64,000 bases of DNA from Mucor racemosus (lineage: Eukaryota; Mucoromycota; Mucoromycetes; Mucorales; Mucoraceae). The first letter of the stretch is position 1. Each line of letters begins with the position of its first letter. The translations under genes were made by a program, and so were the position numbers. The notes under the pieces are model-generated. The model ran no database searches. It was not told the origin of the DNA and worked only from the letters and a program-made list of their open reading frames with translations. Shown one piece after another: positions 47,777-58,633 of this stretch. The stretch is taken from assembly GCA_027405735.1 (NCBI GenBank), contig JAPEHQ010000001.1, positions 1,364,001-1,428,000 on the forward strand, written 5' to 3'.

Positions 47777-50700
47777 CTACAAGTCATTCATATTAGACAT
47801 TCTATATAGCTCTGAGCATATTTTCTTTGAGACTATTGTGCTGTTAAATGGCACTGAGTTGAGCACATGATTGAAGTGATGAAACCATATAAGGCGTGTT
47901 ATCGTTGAGAAAATGTCGTATATGTTGATGTGTATGTCTAAATTGTATATATAGTATCTGGACAGTTTTAAATTTTTGAAGTCATGATAAGTCTGTTGAG
48001 GATTTACCACTCTTGGGTACCCAAGAAACTTGTTGAAAATTTCCTGCCATATATCTTTTTTGTGTACACACGAGATCAACAGATGCATACTGTCTTCTCT
48101 AAGATTGCATAGGTGGCATTTGTCTGAATCAATATCTTTCATTTGCATGTTGTAAAGGAAGGACTTGGATGGTATTCTGTCATGGATAACTTTAAACCAA
48201 AGGTTTCTTGCTGTGTGATGCATATTTGTCTTGTAAAATTCTGTCCATTGTTTTTTGGATATATTATTGTTGTAACCTTTTGGTATTATTAAAGGAATGC
48301 CTTGATTTAGGATGTATCTTATACGTTTTTTCTTCTGATCCAGCAATGGCTTCTTGTTGACATCTTGTATTAGTTTAGAGTATTCTGATAAATCATTTGA
48401 TTCTTCAAAAAAATTTTCTATGGAATTGTTTTCCATGTATTGTTGGAAAAAATGATTGTATTTAATGTGTTGTTCTCTTTCAAGTCGAATGATTTTTGAT
48501 AACACTTTAGGTTTTTTGCATTCTTGTCTTGGTTTGTAGATTATGGATTTTGTCAAAGGAGTGTATTGAAAGAAGTCTTGTACCTTGCTTTGTTTGATTG
48601 TGGCAGTATTTATATTTATTAATTCATTATTGAGTTGTTCCTTGTTGCATATGGTGGTGAACGGCAGCGAGAGAAGTATTTTAGGTGATATTTTTATTTT
48701 TTCAGCATCCGGTTTGCATTGTTCTATACAAGAGTCTATAGCTTCGAAGATGTTGTGAAAGGAGTGTAAACCAGTAAATGAACTTTTGTAACGAGATTCA
48801 GGAAACAGGAGAGGCACTTCATGGTGAGGTGTATCACATCCATTTTGAAGGGCAAATACCATCAAGCTATATAAATGGCTAGGTACTGGATTTGGAGTTC
48901 CACTCACACTAAGTAACGCATTGATGTATCTAAGTTGTAGCATCTTCTGTTGCACTGATATGTTTAGCAGGCCTAATCCCCCTTCGTTTTTTGGCAGATA
49001 GAAGACATCCTTCTTCACTTGGATTCGTCTGTCATCAACAATATATTGATAGATAATGGAATTCAATCTTGAAGTAACCACCTTTGGTAGGTTGGTTAAT
49101 CTTAGGACATGCCACAGTTTTGATAGTATCATTGTGTTGGCCACAGTTGCTCGACCATATACTGATATATTTCTTTCTTTATAAAAGTTGACAGTTGCTT
49201 GAATTTTTCCACTAATGTTGTCCACAAAGGTATCTCTTTGTTGATTGTTGAACCAGAGAGGGTAGCCTAGATATTTAAGATAGCCTGTACTTGAATTATC
49301 AAACCATTTCATCCGTTGATTGTTTGTGATATAGTTCCGTAATTCTGCACCTTTATGACCCACCATCTTACTGCCATGGAGGGGAAACGCGACCGACTTA
49401 TCTAAGTTGATTTTAGAATTTGACGCCTTGCTATATCCTTTCAAGCAATCTTCAATTGCCAAATATTCAGCTTTGTTTTTTGCAAAAATTAGTATATCAT
49501 CAGCATAGGCTAGTAGCTTAATTGGTTTTGGAGAAACCATGTTCATAGAATTTTGACTGCTTGGTTTAGTTGATTGCATAGTGTACCCAGTTACAGCTTC
49601 ATTATTAAGGATAGAGAGTAGAAATGGCTCTATCGCAAAATTAAAAAGAAGAGGTGAAATAGCATCACCTTGTCTTAGGCCTCGTTTTTGTTTAATTGGA
49701 TTTGTTAGAAAACCATTGACATTGACGAATATTTCATTGTTGAAGAACAGATTTTGGATGCATTGAATGATGGACTCAGGGATACCAAATTTTTCTAGGA
49801 CCTTGGTCAGATAGTATGGATGAACTCTATCATAGGCTTTATGGTTGTCTAGCATTATACCAACATATTCAGTGAACTCGGATTTATTCAAACCTTTGCA
49901 TACTTTTGAGTTTTCAATCATGAGGTTTAATGAAAACCCTTGATCTCCAATAAATCTTTGTGGCATGAATCCTGTTTGGAAGTTATTAATCAGCTGTGAA
50001 GCTATTCCCATGAGTCTGGAGTTCAGAATCCTAGTAAACACTTTGCAGTCGGTATTGATTAGAGAAATCGGCCTCCAGTTTGACAAATCTGACAAATCGC
50101 CTTTCTTTGGTAGTAGGATAATACATGCTTGTTGCCAAGATTTAGGAATAATTCCATATTTCAATGCATCATTGTACACCTTTTCGACAATTTCTTTACA
50201 TCTTGGGTGAATCATTACAATATTGAGAATTTCATATGGCAATCCATCCAAACCAGGGCTACTTTTACGTGGACTTCGTTTTGCACCTTGTTTGATCTCT
50301 TCAAAAGATATGTCTTGTGTAATTTCCTCAGTTTCCTCTTTAGAGATGGATTTGTTAATGTGGTTCAGTATTGCATCTAAACAGTTAATATCTATTCTTT
50401 CTTCAGTGTACAACTTAGAGTAAAAAGATTCTGCTGCTCCAATCTTAGAATCCTTATCATTGCAATCAGTTCTAGTATCCGGGTGTTTGATCATATTGAG
50501 GGTACGAGCTTCTCTTCGCTGGTCAATGGTTCTTTTGATATATGACGGCGAGTTTTCGTTGTTCTCCATCCAATACTTTCCTGATCTCAACCTTGCAATG
50601 TCTGTCTTTTCCTTTTGTAATTTTGAAATTTGTGTTTCAATATCAGGCAGTAGTATATTCAGACATTCTTTATTATCACGGTATAACCTCAAGATACGGT

Positions 50701-51697
50701 TCCTCTCACTGTTTAGTTTCTTCAGTGTTGTCTCTCTGATTTGGTTGGTAGTGCGACAGAAATTAGTTGTAACTTTTTTGACCATATTCTTAAGACAATC
50801 CCATTGGTCTTGAGTTGACAGTTCAGGATTTAGCTTGTTTTGAACGTAGTTTTCTATTTCTCTATTCAAAATGCTAACATATCTTTTGTTCTTACATAGG
50901 TAAGGATTGGCTCTCCATATACCTTTTCCACAGTTATACATTTCTATAGTTAAGGTCTTGGTAAGTAGTGCATGATCGGTAAATTCCTGACCGAAAAATT
51001 CTACATCTCCACCATTCATCCTTTGAAAGAGCTCCTTCCCGGCAAACATGTAATCTATAGTCGAGAGAGAGATACGTCCTTGTCTATTCTGTCTACATGT
51101 AGGCCCATATCCTTCTCCTTCTTGGTTCATACAGTCTTTCATATATCCCGCCATAAATTGGACTAACTCCTTGCTTTTACGTATTCTGGATCCATGTCTG
51201 CTACCACTATCAAAACTGTAATTAAAGTCCCCTGCCATAATCAAATGTGGAAGAATCTCTGGCATAGATAAAAGTATGTTAACTATATCTTTAAAAAGAT
51301 TATTCCTCTCTTGTCTTTGAACATGTCCAGAGTGTGCATAAATGTTCATGATGTAAAATGGTGTCGTAGGATTGTCTACAAAGGTAAGTTTGGATAAAAT
51401 CATTCTTCCATCTGTAGATATCTTGATTTTCTCAAGGTTAATTGCATTGTTAAAATTAATGATGGAACAGTGTTCAGTCCATATTGCTTGGTGATATTTA
51501 AATTTGATTTCCATATTGTTGATTATTTCTTCAAACGAGTGATTTGGTATGTTGGTTTCCTGACATAGTAGGATATTTAATTTCTTGTTCTTTAACATAG
51601 CTATAAAGTCGTCTGTAGTTGATTGTTGAGATTGTTTGTATAGACTTCTGCAGTTGACAGAGCCTATATTGATGTTAACATATTTGGTATTATTCAT
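47777..51697 (-). CDS. LINE ORF2: endonuclease and reverse transcriptase
   Basis: Polyprotein of 1306 residues. N-terminal APE-type endonuclease: SVNCRS near the start, CQETN (catalytic Glu), MAGDFN at about 153, STIDYMF at about 212 and TDHALL at about 239. Reverse transcriptase spans about 440-800: SSPGLDGLPYEI, LSNWRPISLIN, GLRQGDAISPLLF and the catalytic YADDILIF near 730. A C-terminal CHLC..(9)..H..(4)..C zinc-binding motif lies near 1192. This order is that of L1/Tx1-like LINEs. It begins 29 nt after the ORF1 stop, so termination-reinitiation or a bicistronic mRNA is likely. Confidence 0.95.
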   Translation of the reverse strand: MNNTKYVNINIGSVNCRSLYKQSQQSTTDDFIAMLKNKKLNILLCQETNIPNHSFEEIINNMEIKFKYHQAIWTEHCSIINFNNAINLEKIKISTDGRMILSKLTFVDNPTTPFYIMNIYAHSGHVQRQERNNLFKDIVNILLSMPEILPHLIMAGDFNYSFDSGSRHGSRIRKSKELVQFMAGYMKDCMNQEGEGYGPTCRQNRQGRISLSTIDYMFAGKELFQRMNGGDVEFFGQEFTDHALLTKTLTIEMYNCGKGIWRANPYLCKNKRYVSILNREIENYVQNKLNPELSTQDQWDCLKNMVKKVTTNFCRTTNQIRETTLKKLNSERNRILRLYRDNKECLNILLPDIETQISKLQKEKTDIARLRSGKYWMENNENSPSYIKRTIDQRREARTLNMIKHPDTRTDCNDKDSKIGAAESFYSKLYTEERIDINCLDAILNHINKSISKEETEEITQDISFEEIKQGAKRSPRKSSPGLDGLPYEILNIVMIHPRCKEIVEKVYNDALKYGIIPKSWQQACIILLPKKGDLSDLSNWRPISLINTDCKVFTRILNSRLMGIASQLINNFQTGFMPQRFIGDQGFSLNLMIENSKVCKGLNKSEFTEYVGIMLDNHKAYDRVHPYYLTKVLEKFGIPESIIQCIQNLFFNNEIFVNVNGFLTNPIKQKRGLRQGDAISPLLFNFAIEPFLLSILNNEAVTGYTMQSTKPSSQNSMNMVSPKPIKLLAYADDILIFAKNKAEYLAIEDCLKGYSKASNSKINLDKSVAFPLHGSKMVGHKGAELRNYITNNQRMKWFDNSSTGYLKYLGYPLWFNNQQRDTFVDNISGKIQATVNFYKERNISVYGRATVANTMILSKLWHVLRLTNLPKVVTSRLNSIIYQYIVDDRRIQVKKDVFYLPKNEGGLGLLNISVQQKMLQLRYINALLSVSGTPNPVPSHLYSLMVFALQNGCDTPHHEVPLLFPESRYKSSFTGLHSFHNIFEAIDSCIEQCKPDAEKIKISPKILLSLPFTTICNKEQLNNELININTATIKQSKVQDFFQYTPLTKSIIYKPRQECKKPKVLSKIIRLEREQHIKYNHFFQQYMENNSIENFFEESNDLSEYSKLIQDVNKKPLLDQKKKRIRYILNQGIPLIIPKGYNNNISKKQWTEFYKTNMHHTARNLWFKVIHDRIPSKSFLYNMQMKDIDSDKCHLCNLREDSMHLLISCVHKKDIWQEIFNKFLGYPRVVNPQQTYHDFKNLKLSRYYIYNLDIHINIYDIFSTITRLIWFHHFNHVLNSVPFNSTIVSKKICSELYRMSNMNDL

Positions 51698-51726
51698 AAG
51701 TATTGTTGATATTTATAGATCAGAAA

Positions 51727-53304
51727 TTAATCTGAATGTTCAGATATTTCTTCTTCATTGCTAGCACCTACTGGAGACACAAATATGTCTTCCGTTGCTT
51801 TTATTACTTTGCTATCATTGGTGCCCTTTTTCTGAGGCGTGGTAGGCTCAACCGATCCAGGAGATATAGCATCATTCAGACGTCTCTTGGATGTATTGAT
51901 CTTAGACGGCTTGAGTTGATCCTTACTTGTAGTTGAGTTTAAACCTCTATTTGCGGTGTCCGAAGATTGGCTTGATCTCAGCAATCTTGGTGCCCTCGAA
52001 GTCGAAGCAATATTCTTCTTAGCATGTTGAATTTGCTTTTCCCCTTCTTGATTAATTTGCACCCCGACATTGTCATCCTCATTGATATTAGGTTCGAAGT
52101 TCCCTTCATTCAATTCTGAAGCGACATCTTCCTCCCTGGTTCCAATCACAGTATTTTCTTCATTAGTTTCGGCTTCAGTGCCTTTAGCTGATTCAGTGAC
52201 AACATCTTCCATGTTTTCTTCTTCCACAATGTTCCTGGTTTCTTCATTCTGTTCCTCTACCGAGGCAGCTAACACTTCAAAAGTATTGTTAGAAGTGAAT
52301 TTTGCATTAGGATTACCTCCTTTCAACGCATCCAATAGATTAACTTCCATGCCACTAGATTTAGCTTGGTTTATATCACCATTGTCATTCGAATCTTGAT
52401 ACTTGGAAGTTTCCTTGTTTCTAAGGTCCTTTTTGTTCCAGGGAGCAGCTGGACAGTCGGCCTGTAAATGGTTAGGGCTCCTGCATCGATGGCAAAGTTT
52501 TCGCTGCTTCTTGGGACAATCATACTTGATGTGATCATCCGAATGACACTCAGGACAAATGGGCTTCATGTTTGACCATACTAGGTGAAGGGCTGTTCCC
52601 TCATAGCCAATAAGCTGTACCTGAGGAGTAAGGTCAGCTGCATAATTTTTTAATTTATCCCTGTTAAGAGTGACAAAGCCTCGGCCAGTAAACCAATCAT
52701 GATCCTCCACCTTCATCAATCCAATGTTCAGGATATCGCCGTATCTTTCAAATGTCTTGACAAGAGATTCCATCAACGCATCCTCATCATCAAGAGGGAT
52801 CTCAGTAATTCCAACCCGAATTACTTGAGATGTACTCGTCAAGGTTTTACTAACTTCAATAGCTTTACCTTCCACTACAAATTCCTTTAAAAGCGCATCT
52901 TTGCATTCCTTTTCAGTAGAGAAGCTAAGTTCGACAACTTTTCGCTTGTTCTTTCCAATAATTCTTGGTTTCATACCTAAGCTGTTGGGATATTGCTCTC
53001 TCATGATACCTAAGAGGGTCTTATCTTTGAACACCATTCCAAGGAATTGAGAACAATCAATGACGATAGAGTTTTTTTCCTTCGCTTCAATGAAAGTCGA
53101 GTTGGATGTTAAGGTTTTAAAACATTCCGTATTATCCACATCTGGAGTAACATTGAATGCGTGTCGTTTTTGAAATTTGATTGCATCTGTGAAAGACTGA
53201 TATGTAAATGGTTTGTTGCTTGGATTATGGCTAGAATCCAACGTTGATCTACCCTGTGAGGTAGATTCTCGCATTAAAAACTGATCTTTAGCGGAGAAAG
53301 CCAT
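51727..53304 (-). CDS. LINE ORF1: zinc-knuckle nucleic-acid-binding protein
   Basis: A 526-residue protein from the ATG at 53304 (MAFSAKDQFLMRES). The middle resembles an RNA-recognition-type fold (VIRVGITEIPLDDEDALMES; DWFTGRGFVTLNRD). It is followed by two CCHC knuckles, CPECHSDDHIKYDC and CHRCRSPNHLQADC, and then a Glu/Asn-rich acidic stretch and a Ser-rich tail. It should coat LINE RNA. The open frame continues 46 codons upstream of this ATG, but that part lies outside the target duplication in host DNA, so it is not used as the start. Confidence 0.9.
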   Translation of the reverse strand: MAFSAKDQFLMRESTSQGRSTLDSSHNPSNKPFTYQSFTDAIKFQKRHAFNVTPDVDNTECFKTLTSNSTFIEAKEKNSIVIDCSQFLGMVFKDKTLLGIMREQYPNSLGMKPRIIGKNKRKVVELSFSTEKECKDALLKEFVVEGKAIEVSKTLTSTSQVIRVGITEIPLDDEDALMESLVKTFERYGDILNIGLMKVEDHDWFTGRGFVTLNRDKLKNYAADLTPQVQLIGYEGTALHLVWSNMKPICPECHSDDHIKYDCPKKQRKLCHRCRSPNHLQADCPAAPWNKKDLRNKETSKYQDSNDNGDINQAKSSGMEVNLLDALKGGNPNAKFTSNNTFEVLAASVEEQNEETRNIVEEENMEDVVTESAKGTEAETNEENTVIGTREEDVASELNEGNFEPNINEDDNVGVQINQEGEKQIQHAKKNIASTSRAPRLLRSSQSSDTANRGLNSTTSKDQLKPSKINTSKRRLNDAISPGSVEPTTPQKKGTNDSKVIKATEDIFVSPVGASNEEEISEHSD

Positions 53305-53305
53305 G

Positions 53306-53477
53306 AGCTTAGTATTTTTAATGTGGACATTGAATAACAACACCAAAAAAAAGGGGGGGCGGGAGAGGGCCAAAACCAGTCGAACCAAAAGAAGGATGAT
53401 AATACAAAAAGGAGGGTAAAAAGTGGAATAACTCTCTTTCAATTTTTCTCACATTTCCCTCCTTTTTCACTGTATAA
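53306..53477. promoter_or_regulatory. MOB4 promoter beside the LINE
   Basis: 172 bp remain between the LINE edge, including the right target duplication copy (53306-53319), and the MOB4 ATG. A purine-rich tract with GGGGGGGCGGGAGAGGG lies at about 53351-53367. Confidence 0.5.
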
Positions 53478-54528
53478 ATGACTGAAGCTGTAGCATCTTC
53501 AAATACAAATATTTCAAGAAGATTATATCCCGGAAGACGACTAGAAGTAAAAGACTAAAAACAAAATGCCCAAAAAAAAGGTGGGTTTATTTATAAGTTT
53601 TTATTATAGGATACGTTTCAATGGCCTTTCGAAAGTTTAGATTCTTTGGAATCGTCGTTTAATGTTCAAGAATACTTGCAGCAATTGATTCGATTAGATT
53701 GTAGTAATATCAAACGTATTATTGATTTACCAGAAAACGTAGATGATGAAGTATGGCAATATGAACATTTACGGTAAAATTCAATATCAAAGCGATCATG
53801 ATAGTATTACTTATCCGTGTTTCTATAGTCAAGTTTGCTTAGAACTCAGTTTGTTGGTAGTTGCATTGGAAACAGATTGCACAAAGCAAAACTGTCCAGA
53901 GATGAAAGCAGACGGATGGTTATATCTATGTGCAGCACATCCTTCAACTCAATCTGTAAGATTTTACTTGATTATTGAATCAACCATGTAGACTGATTCA
54001 TTTAAAATAGTGTCCTGCAATTGACTATATCATTCATACATTAGATGGTGCAACCATCTTGCTGAATAACTCAAAATACTTTCCAAGCAGGTAAAAAAAA
54101 AAAAAAAACTAGGGTTTTTTTCACATTATGCATATAAAAATATACATTTGTACTAAGAAAAAAAAAACAGAATATCTGTACCAGAACCATCTCTTAAACA
54201 TTTTCAATCGATTGCAAGACGTCTGTATCGTATTTTTGCGCATGCTTACTTTCATCATAGAGAAATATATGAATCTTTCGAGGCAAGTACTCATTAACAT
54301 TTGTTTTGGCTGGGATCATAATCATTTTGATAATAGAACGAAACTTATTTATATGCACGATTTCTTTCATTATCTCAAACATACGGTCTGATTCCACCTA
54401 GTTTAGTGAGTATACCTGATAGTGAAGACATAAGCACCAATCAAGACGATGAGGATGAAGATGAGGAAGACGACTATAATAGAAACATACCAAATAATTC
54501 ATCCGCAATTTTATTACCTCGCGAATAA
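53478..54528 (+). CDS. MOB4: MOB4/phocein-type MOB protein
   Basis: MOB-family scaffold of the STRIPAK phosphatase-kinase complex, acting in hyphal fusion, septation and trafficking in fungi. Exons are 53478-53546, 53610-53773, 53829-53955, 54011-54090, 54171-54282 and 54337-54528, giving 247 residues. Conserved text in order: YPGRRLE, WPFESLDS, CSNIKRI, VWQYEHLRQVCLELS, the zinc ligands C..NCPEM, WLYLCAAH, CPAIDYIIHTLDGA, NNSKYFPSR and RLYRIFAHAYFHHREIYESFE. The fifth intron starts GCAAGT, a GC-AG intron, and only this junction yields FENETYL. The tail is acidic (DDEDEDEEDD). It is convergent with exportin-1. Confidence 0.95.
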
Positions 54529-54811
54529 TATTTAATAATAATCTTAATTCTGCGACTTTTTCAACAAATAAACATAAAAAATATAAAATATCATGATAAA
54601 GAACAACATCTTGCAATCATTTCGTATTATAGAATACCATAGAAAATTTTGTGTGCTAATGCTTCCAAAAAACCTTTAAAGACAAGCATATTATCTTGGA
54701 AAATAAATAAAAAAAAAAAAAAAAGTGCTTTATTCATAATTGTTTTTTTTTAATATATATTTGATTGATAATTGGGATGAGTGTGTGTATATATGTGTTG
54801 TGTATTTTTAA
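54529..54811. other. Convergent 3' region MOB4 / exportin-1
   Basis: 283 bp between two stop codons, with AATAAATAAA and poly(A) near 54702. It holds both terminators. No gene seen. Confidence 0.5.
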
Positions 54812-57800
54812 TTAGAGTGCTTCATCTTCATCCATTACTGGTAATTCAGAGGGTTTGACCATACCAGGGATAGTTAATGCCTTGGCCATTTCTGCCTTTC
54901 TTTGAGCTTCTAATTCGCTCTCCTTTTCTTCCAAGTAAAGTTCAGCGTTTTCACCTGCGAATTCCTTTAATTGAATGAGGAAATCACGAACTTCCAACTT
55001 GAATTTGGGTGCATTATTATTAAATTCAAACATGGCATGTACAAAGACCTTGACTTGACCACTAAAAATGTATTATTAATTCAGTATCCTTATAAATATA
55101 TTATAAAAAACTTACGGTTGGAGATGAGGGAATGCATTTTGTAAAAGTGTGGATACATAATCACGTAAAAAGTCGGCATTGCTTGTGTTAGGATCAGAAA
55201 CTTGAGAAGAATTGTAAAGAGGTACACGGATCATATTATTAGAAACCAATTGGAAGAGACGAGCTAACACCTCAGTTTGACCCTTGAAACCTTAAAAATT
55301 GCAAATTTTTAAATAAAAAGCTAAAAATAACGTATAAAAACACAACATAAAACTTACCACTCTTATGATCACGATCTGTGAGAACAAAGAAGATATCTTG
55401 AAGAATACTGAGATAATAAGATTGGTAAAATGCACCGGCGACAGCGGTATCTGTACGACTAACGTTATCAATTAATTCACCACAGATTTCAAGACCAATG
55501 TCAGCAATATCACGCATTGTATGCTTGAAACCCCAAACAATACTATCGATAAAGAGCTTGAATTGAGCAGGTGCTAATTCTAATAAGGCAGGGAAACAAT
55601 GTCTATTGATAGCTCTCAACATGGAATAAAAGCCAGTTCTATGTTCAGGATATTCGGCGAAATCTTTTGTAATCATAGTTAAAGTAGGCTCAAAAGTAGC
55701 TTCGAAAATGACATTTACGCGAGGGGTCATCATACCCTAAAATTAGAATAAATTTAGATATACATGTTTAGTTTCTTTTATATATATAGGGCTTACCTGT
55801 AACTTGTTAATAATAGTAGCAATAACGTTCAACACTTCGGCATCTCTAGCTGTATCGACATTAGAATTATAATCTGTTAATACGGCTTCCAAGAAAGGTT
55901 CAACCATATTATTGTTCACAGTATCAATATCAGTGGTACATTCGACATAGGTATCAATCAATTTCAAGATTTCCTTTTTGATAGTTCTCCAACCACGAAC
56001 CTTGGGAGTTTTAGTGGCAATGACACCTTGACTAGCGACACTTTGAGATACCAAATTACCAACAATGCGGTAAAGAGCCAATAAATCCATATAAATCTTA
56101 CTCAATTGAAGAATAAAAGCAGATCCAACAGATGTACAAGCAGCAACATTTGTCTTGAGTACATTGGATAAAACCTTGATTTCAGTAGCGTTATGTAAAC
56201 ATTCAGTGTCCTGCTTGGCTTGATTCATCATATTCTCCCACTTTTCGCAAAATTGTTAGTATAACTATAGAAGCATAATGAAATAATAAACTTACGGCAT
56301 TGTTAGGAAGCTCCATAAACTTGACCATTAATTTTTCTTGAGAAGGTCCACTGGTTTGAGCAGCAACCATATAACCAAGAGCTTCATAGAAAGTATGAAT
56401 TTGTTGAGGAGCAAGATCTGAAGTAATGCGGTTGACATTTTCGAGGATTTCTTCAACAAAAGGCTTGACTTCACCTTGTTGTTGAACAACAAAATGACGC
56501 TTACATTGTTGAGCAATCTTGATAAAGGTATCACAAGCCATGTCCTGAACACCTTCGTGAGATTCATGCATGAATTCAAATAATTTGTTGACGACAGTCT
56601 TGAGGAATTTCCAGTGGGCTTTCAAGAAGCGAGGGTATTGACCAACACAGTACATGATATTAGATGCAACTACAGCCTTATTATCTTTACCACGCTTCAT
56701 TTCACAAAGACTCAATAATTCCTTGATAACAGTAACCAAAAATCTCTTTTCGGTTTCTTCATTCATCGCACCAGAGATGGAACCAATAGCCCAACACAAT
56801 TTGTTTAGGTTATTCCAAGACCATTCACTACCATCCATTTGTCTAGCTAATTTGGTGGTCATGATCTCTTCAGTATCATTTACATCGAGATTGGTTAAAT
56901 AAACAAGGGCTTCCTTCATACTCTTGTATAAAACAATAGTATCACTCTCCTTTACAAACTCTCTAACAATTTCACCTTCATCATTCTCAACAACAAGAAC
57001 CTAAAAATTCAATACAAAATTAATACAAAATGTTGTCAAAACTACGTATATATTTCTCTCACTTACTTCTTCAGGCTTCACCATACATTCAATCATAACA
57101 ACACGCAAGTTGGATAACACGGTAACATACAAATTCTTTCTTGAAGCACTATTGAAACCACCCATACCATTCAAATCTAACAATTGACCGCTACTTTGAC
57201 CAGCTCTTGCAGCTTCTTCAAATAATCCTTGTACTAATTTAGCCCAATATTCTAAACAAATCTTGAAAATTTCACGATCCTCAACACGAGAAATCTTGAT
57301 AAGATAGAAATGAGCATTGATTAAAAGTTCATGAGTGTTGGGGAAACGTTCGACAATCTTCAAATGTTGAGCCAAATAACTTGTGAGGAATAAAGCCAAA
57401 TTCTGAACAAATTCTTGGTCATCGTCATTACTATTCTCATAAACATCAGCAATATTTGTGCTAGGAGGAATCATGGTATTGGTGGCACTCATAACACTAG
57501 TGAATAAGGCAACCATCTTTTCGTAATAAGGTTCGCCAATTTCGAGACTACTGATTTCGGTAAAGCATTTGAGAGTGACATTTCTATAAGGAGCTTGTTC
57601 AAAAAACTTTATCTATTGTTAACTACAAAATACACTGCAGGAATATATATATTATCTTACCTTGTTGCGGAGGGTTTCAATCAAATCAGTTTCGAAAATA
57701 TAACCAACAGGTACCCAATTAACAAATCTCAATAGGGTTTCAAGAGTAGCTTTGATAAGACTTGGCTTTACTGCTTTATCGAGAACTTCTCTACATAAAT

Positions 57801-58633
57801 TATAAATTTCTGCGAATTCTGATTTCATTTGAGACTTGAGAGTAGCTGCCTTTAATTGAGTCATTTGTTCAGCAGAGAAATCGAAAATCTCTTCACTAAA
57901 ATGATGGGCGTGTAAATATATTGAAATCTAATAGGTTTTCGAATAAGTTTACCTTAATAATTTCAAGATGGCCATGTTATTCTCACAAAGCGCAAGGTTT
58001 GATTTACTAGAAGAAATGATTTCAGGAATAAAGGATGGCCAATTATGAGGCCATTCTTGTTTAAGAATTTGAACAAGAACCATATTGAGCTTATTGATGT
58101 AAGTACGTTCTTTCACCAAGTTAGCATCATCAGATGATTGCTTTACAATAACATTGACAATGAAATAACGAATAGCTACATGAATTGATTAATTGATGTA
58201 TGTAATTCATTTACAATTAATTTACCATTTCTACTATCACTTTGCAAAGTATTCCATCTAGTTTGAACAAATTTTTCAAGAACTTGTAACGCGATAAACT
58301 AGAAAGCCATTCAAAAATCGCGTTAATTCTGATCGTTTTGGCATGTACCTTTTTTTTTTTTTTTTTTTATATATATATATACCTTTGTTTGGGGAACATT
58401 GGATTTTTCTAAAATGCCATCAACTCGAGTCCATGCTTCTTCATGATCTTGAAATTGAGTCAAGATTTGTTGAGCTAATTGTTGCTATAAAAAAATATTT
58501 AGACACATTTACGAAATAAATACATTTTGAACAGACTTACTTCACTTCCAGAGCCAGTAAACAAGGTCATAACAACCTGGTCCAACAAAGCAACATCAAG
58601 TTCTTTGCTAAAGTCGAGAATAGCTTCTGCCAT
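54812..58633 (-). CDS. XPO1: Exportin-1 (CRM1), nuclear export receptor
   Basis: Ran-dependent receptor that carries leucine-rich NES cargo out of the nucleus. Exons on the minus strand: 58633-58541, 58484-58383, 58298-58226, 58175-57953, 57895-57661, 57612-57067, 57000-56296, 56240-55797, 55736-55358, 55290-55116 and 55061-54812; phases agree, 1074 residues, the normal length. [12 protein letters not shown] and [20 protein letters not shown] are in the N-terminal importin-beta-like part. The NES-groove region has [26 protein letters not shown] and [18 protein letters not shown]. The Cys in LLSLCEMK (about residue 523) matches the leptomycin-B target Cys528 of human CRM1. [19 protein letters not shown] and EYPEHR follow. 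The acidic C-terminus is [13 protein letters not shown]. Confidence 0.97.

Larger units (their letters stand above)
47635..53305 (-). mobile_element. LINE-type non-LTR retrotransposon, apparently intact
   Basis: On the minus strand the element reads ORF1, ORF2, a short 3' UTR and a poly(A) tail (T run at 47635-47659 on the plus strand). AGCTTAGTATTTTT occurs at 47626-47639 and 53306-53319; the last T's merge with the tail on one side. This marks target-primed insertion. The element begins one base before the ORF1 ATG, so it has essentially no 5' UTR or is slightly 5'-truncated. Length is about 5.67 kb. Both ORFs are uninterrupted, so the insertion is young and could be active. Confidence 0.9.

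Noticed and set aside
53305..53442. 46-codon N-terminal extension of LINE ORF1
   Set aside because: It lies beyond the target-site duplication in host promoter DNA, so it is not part of the element.
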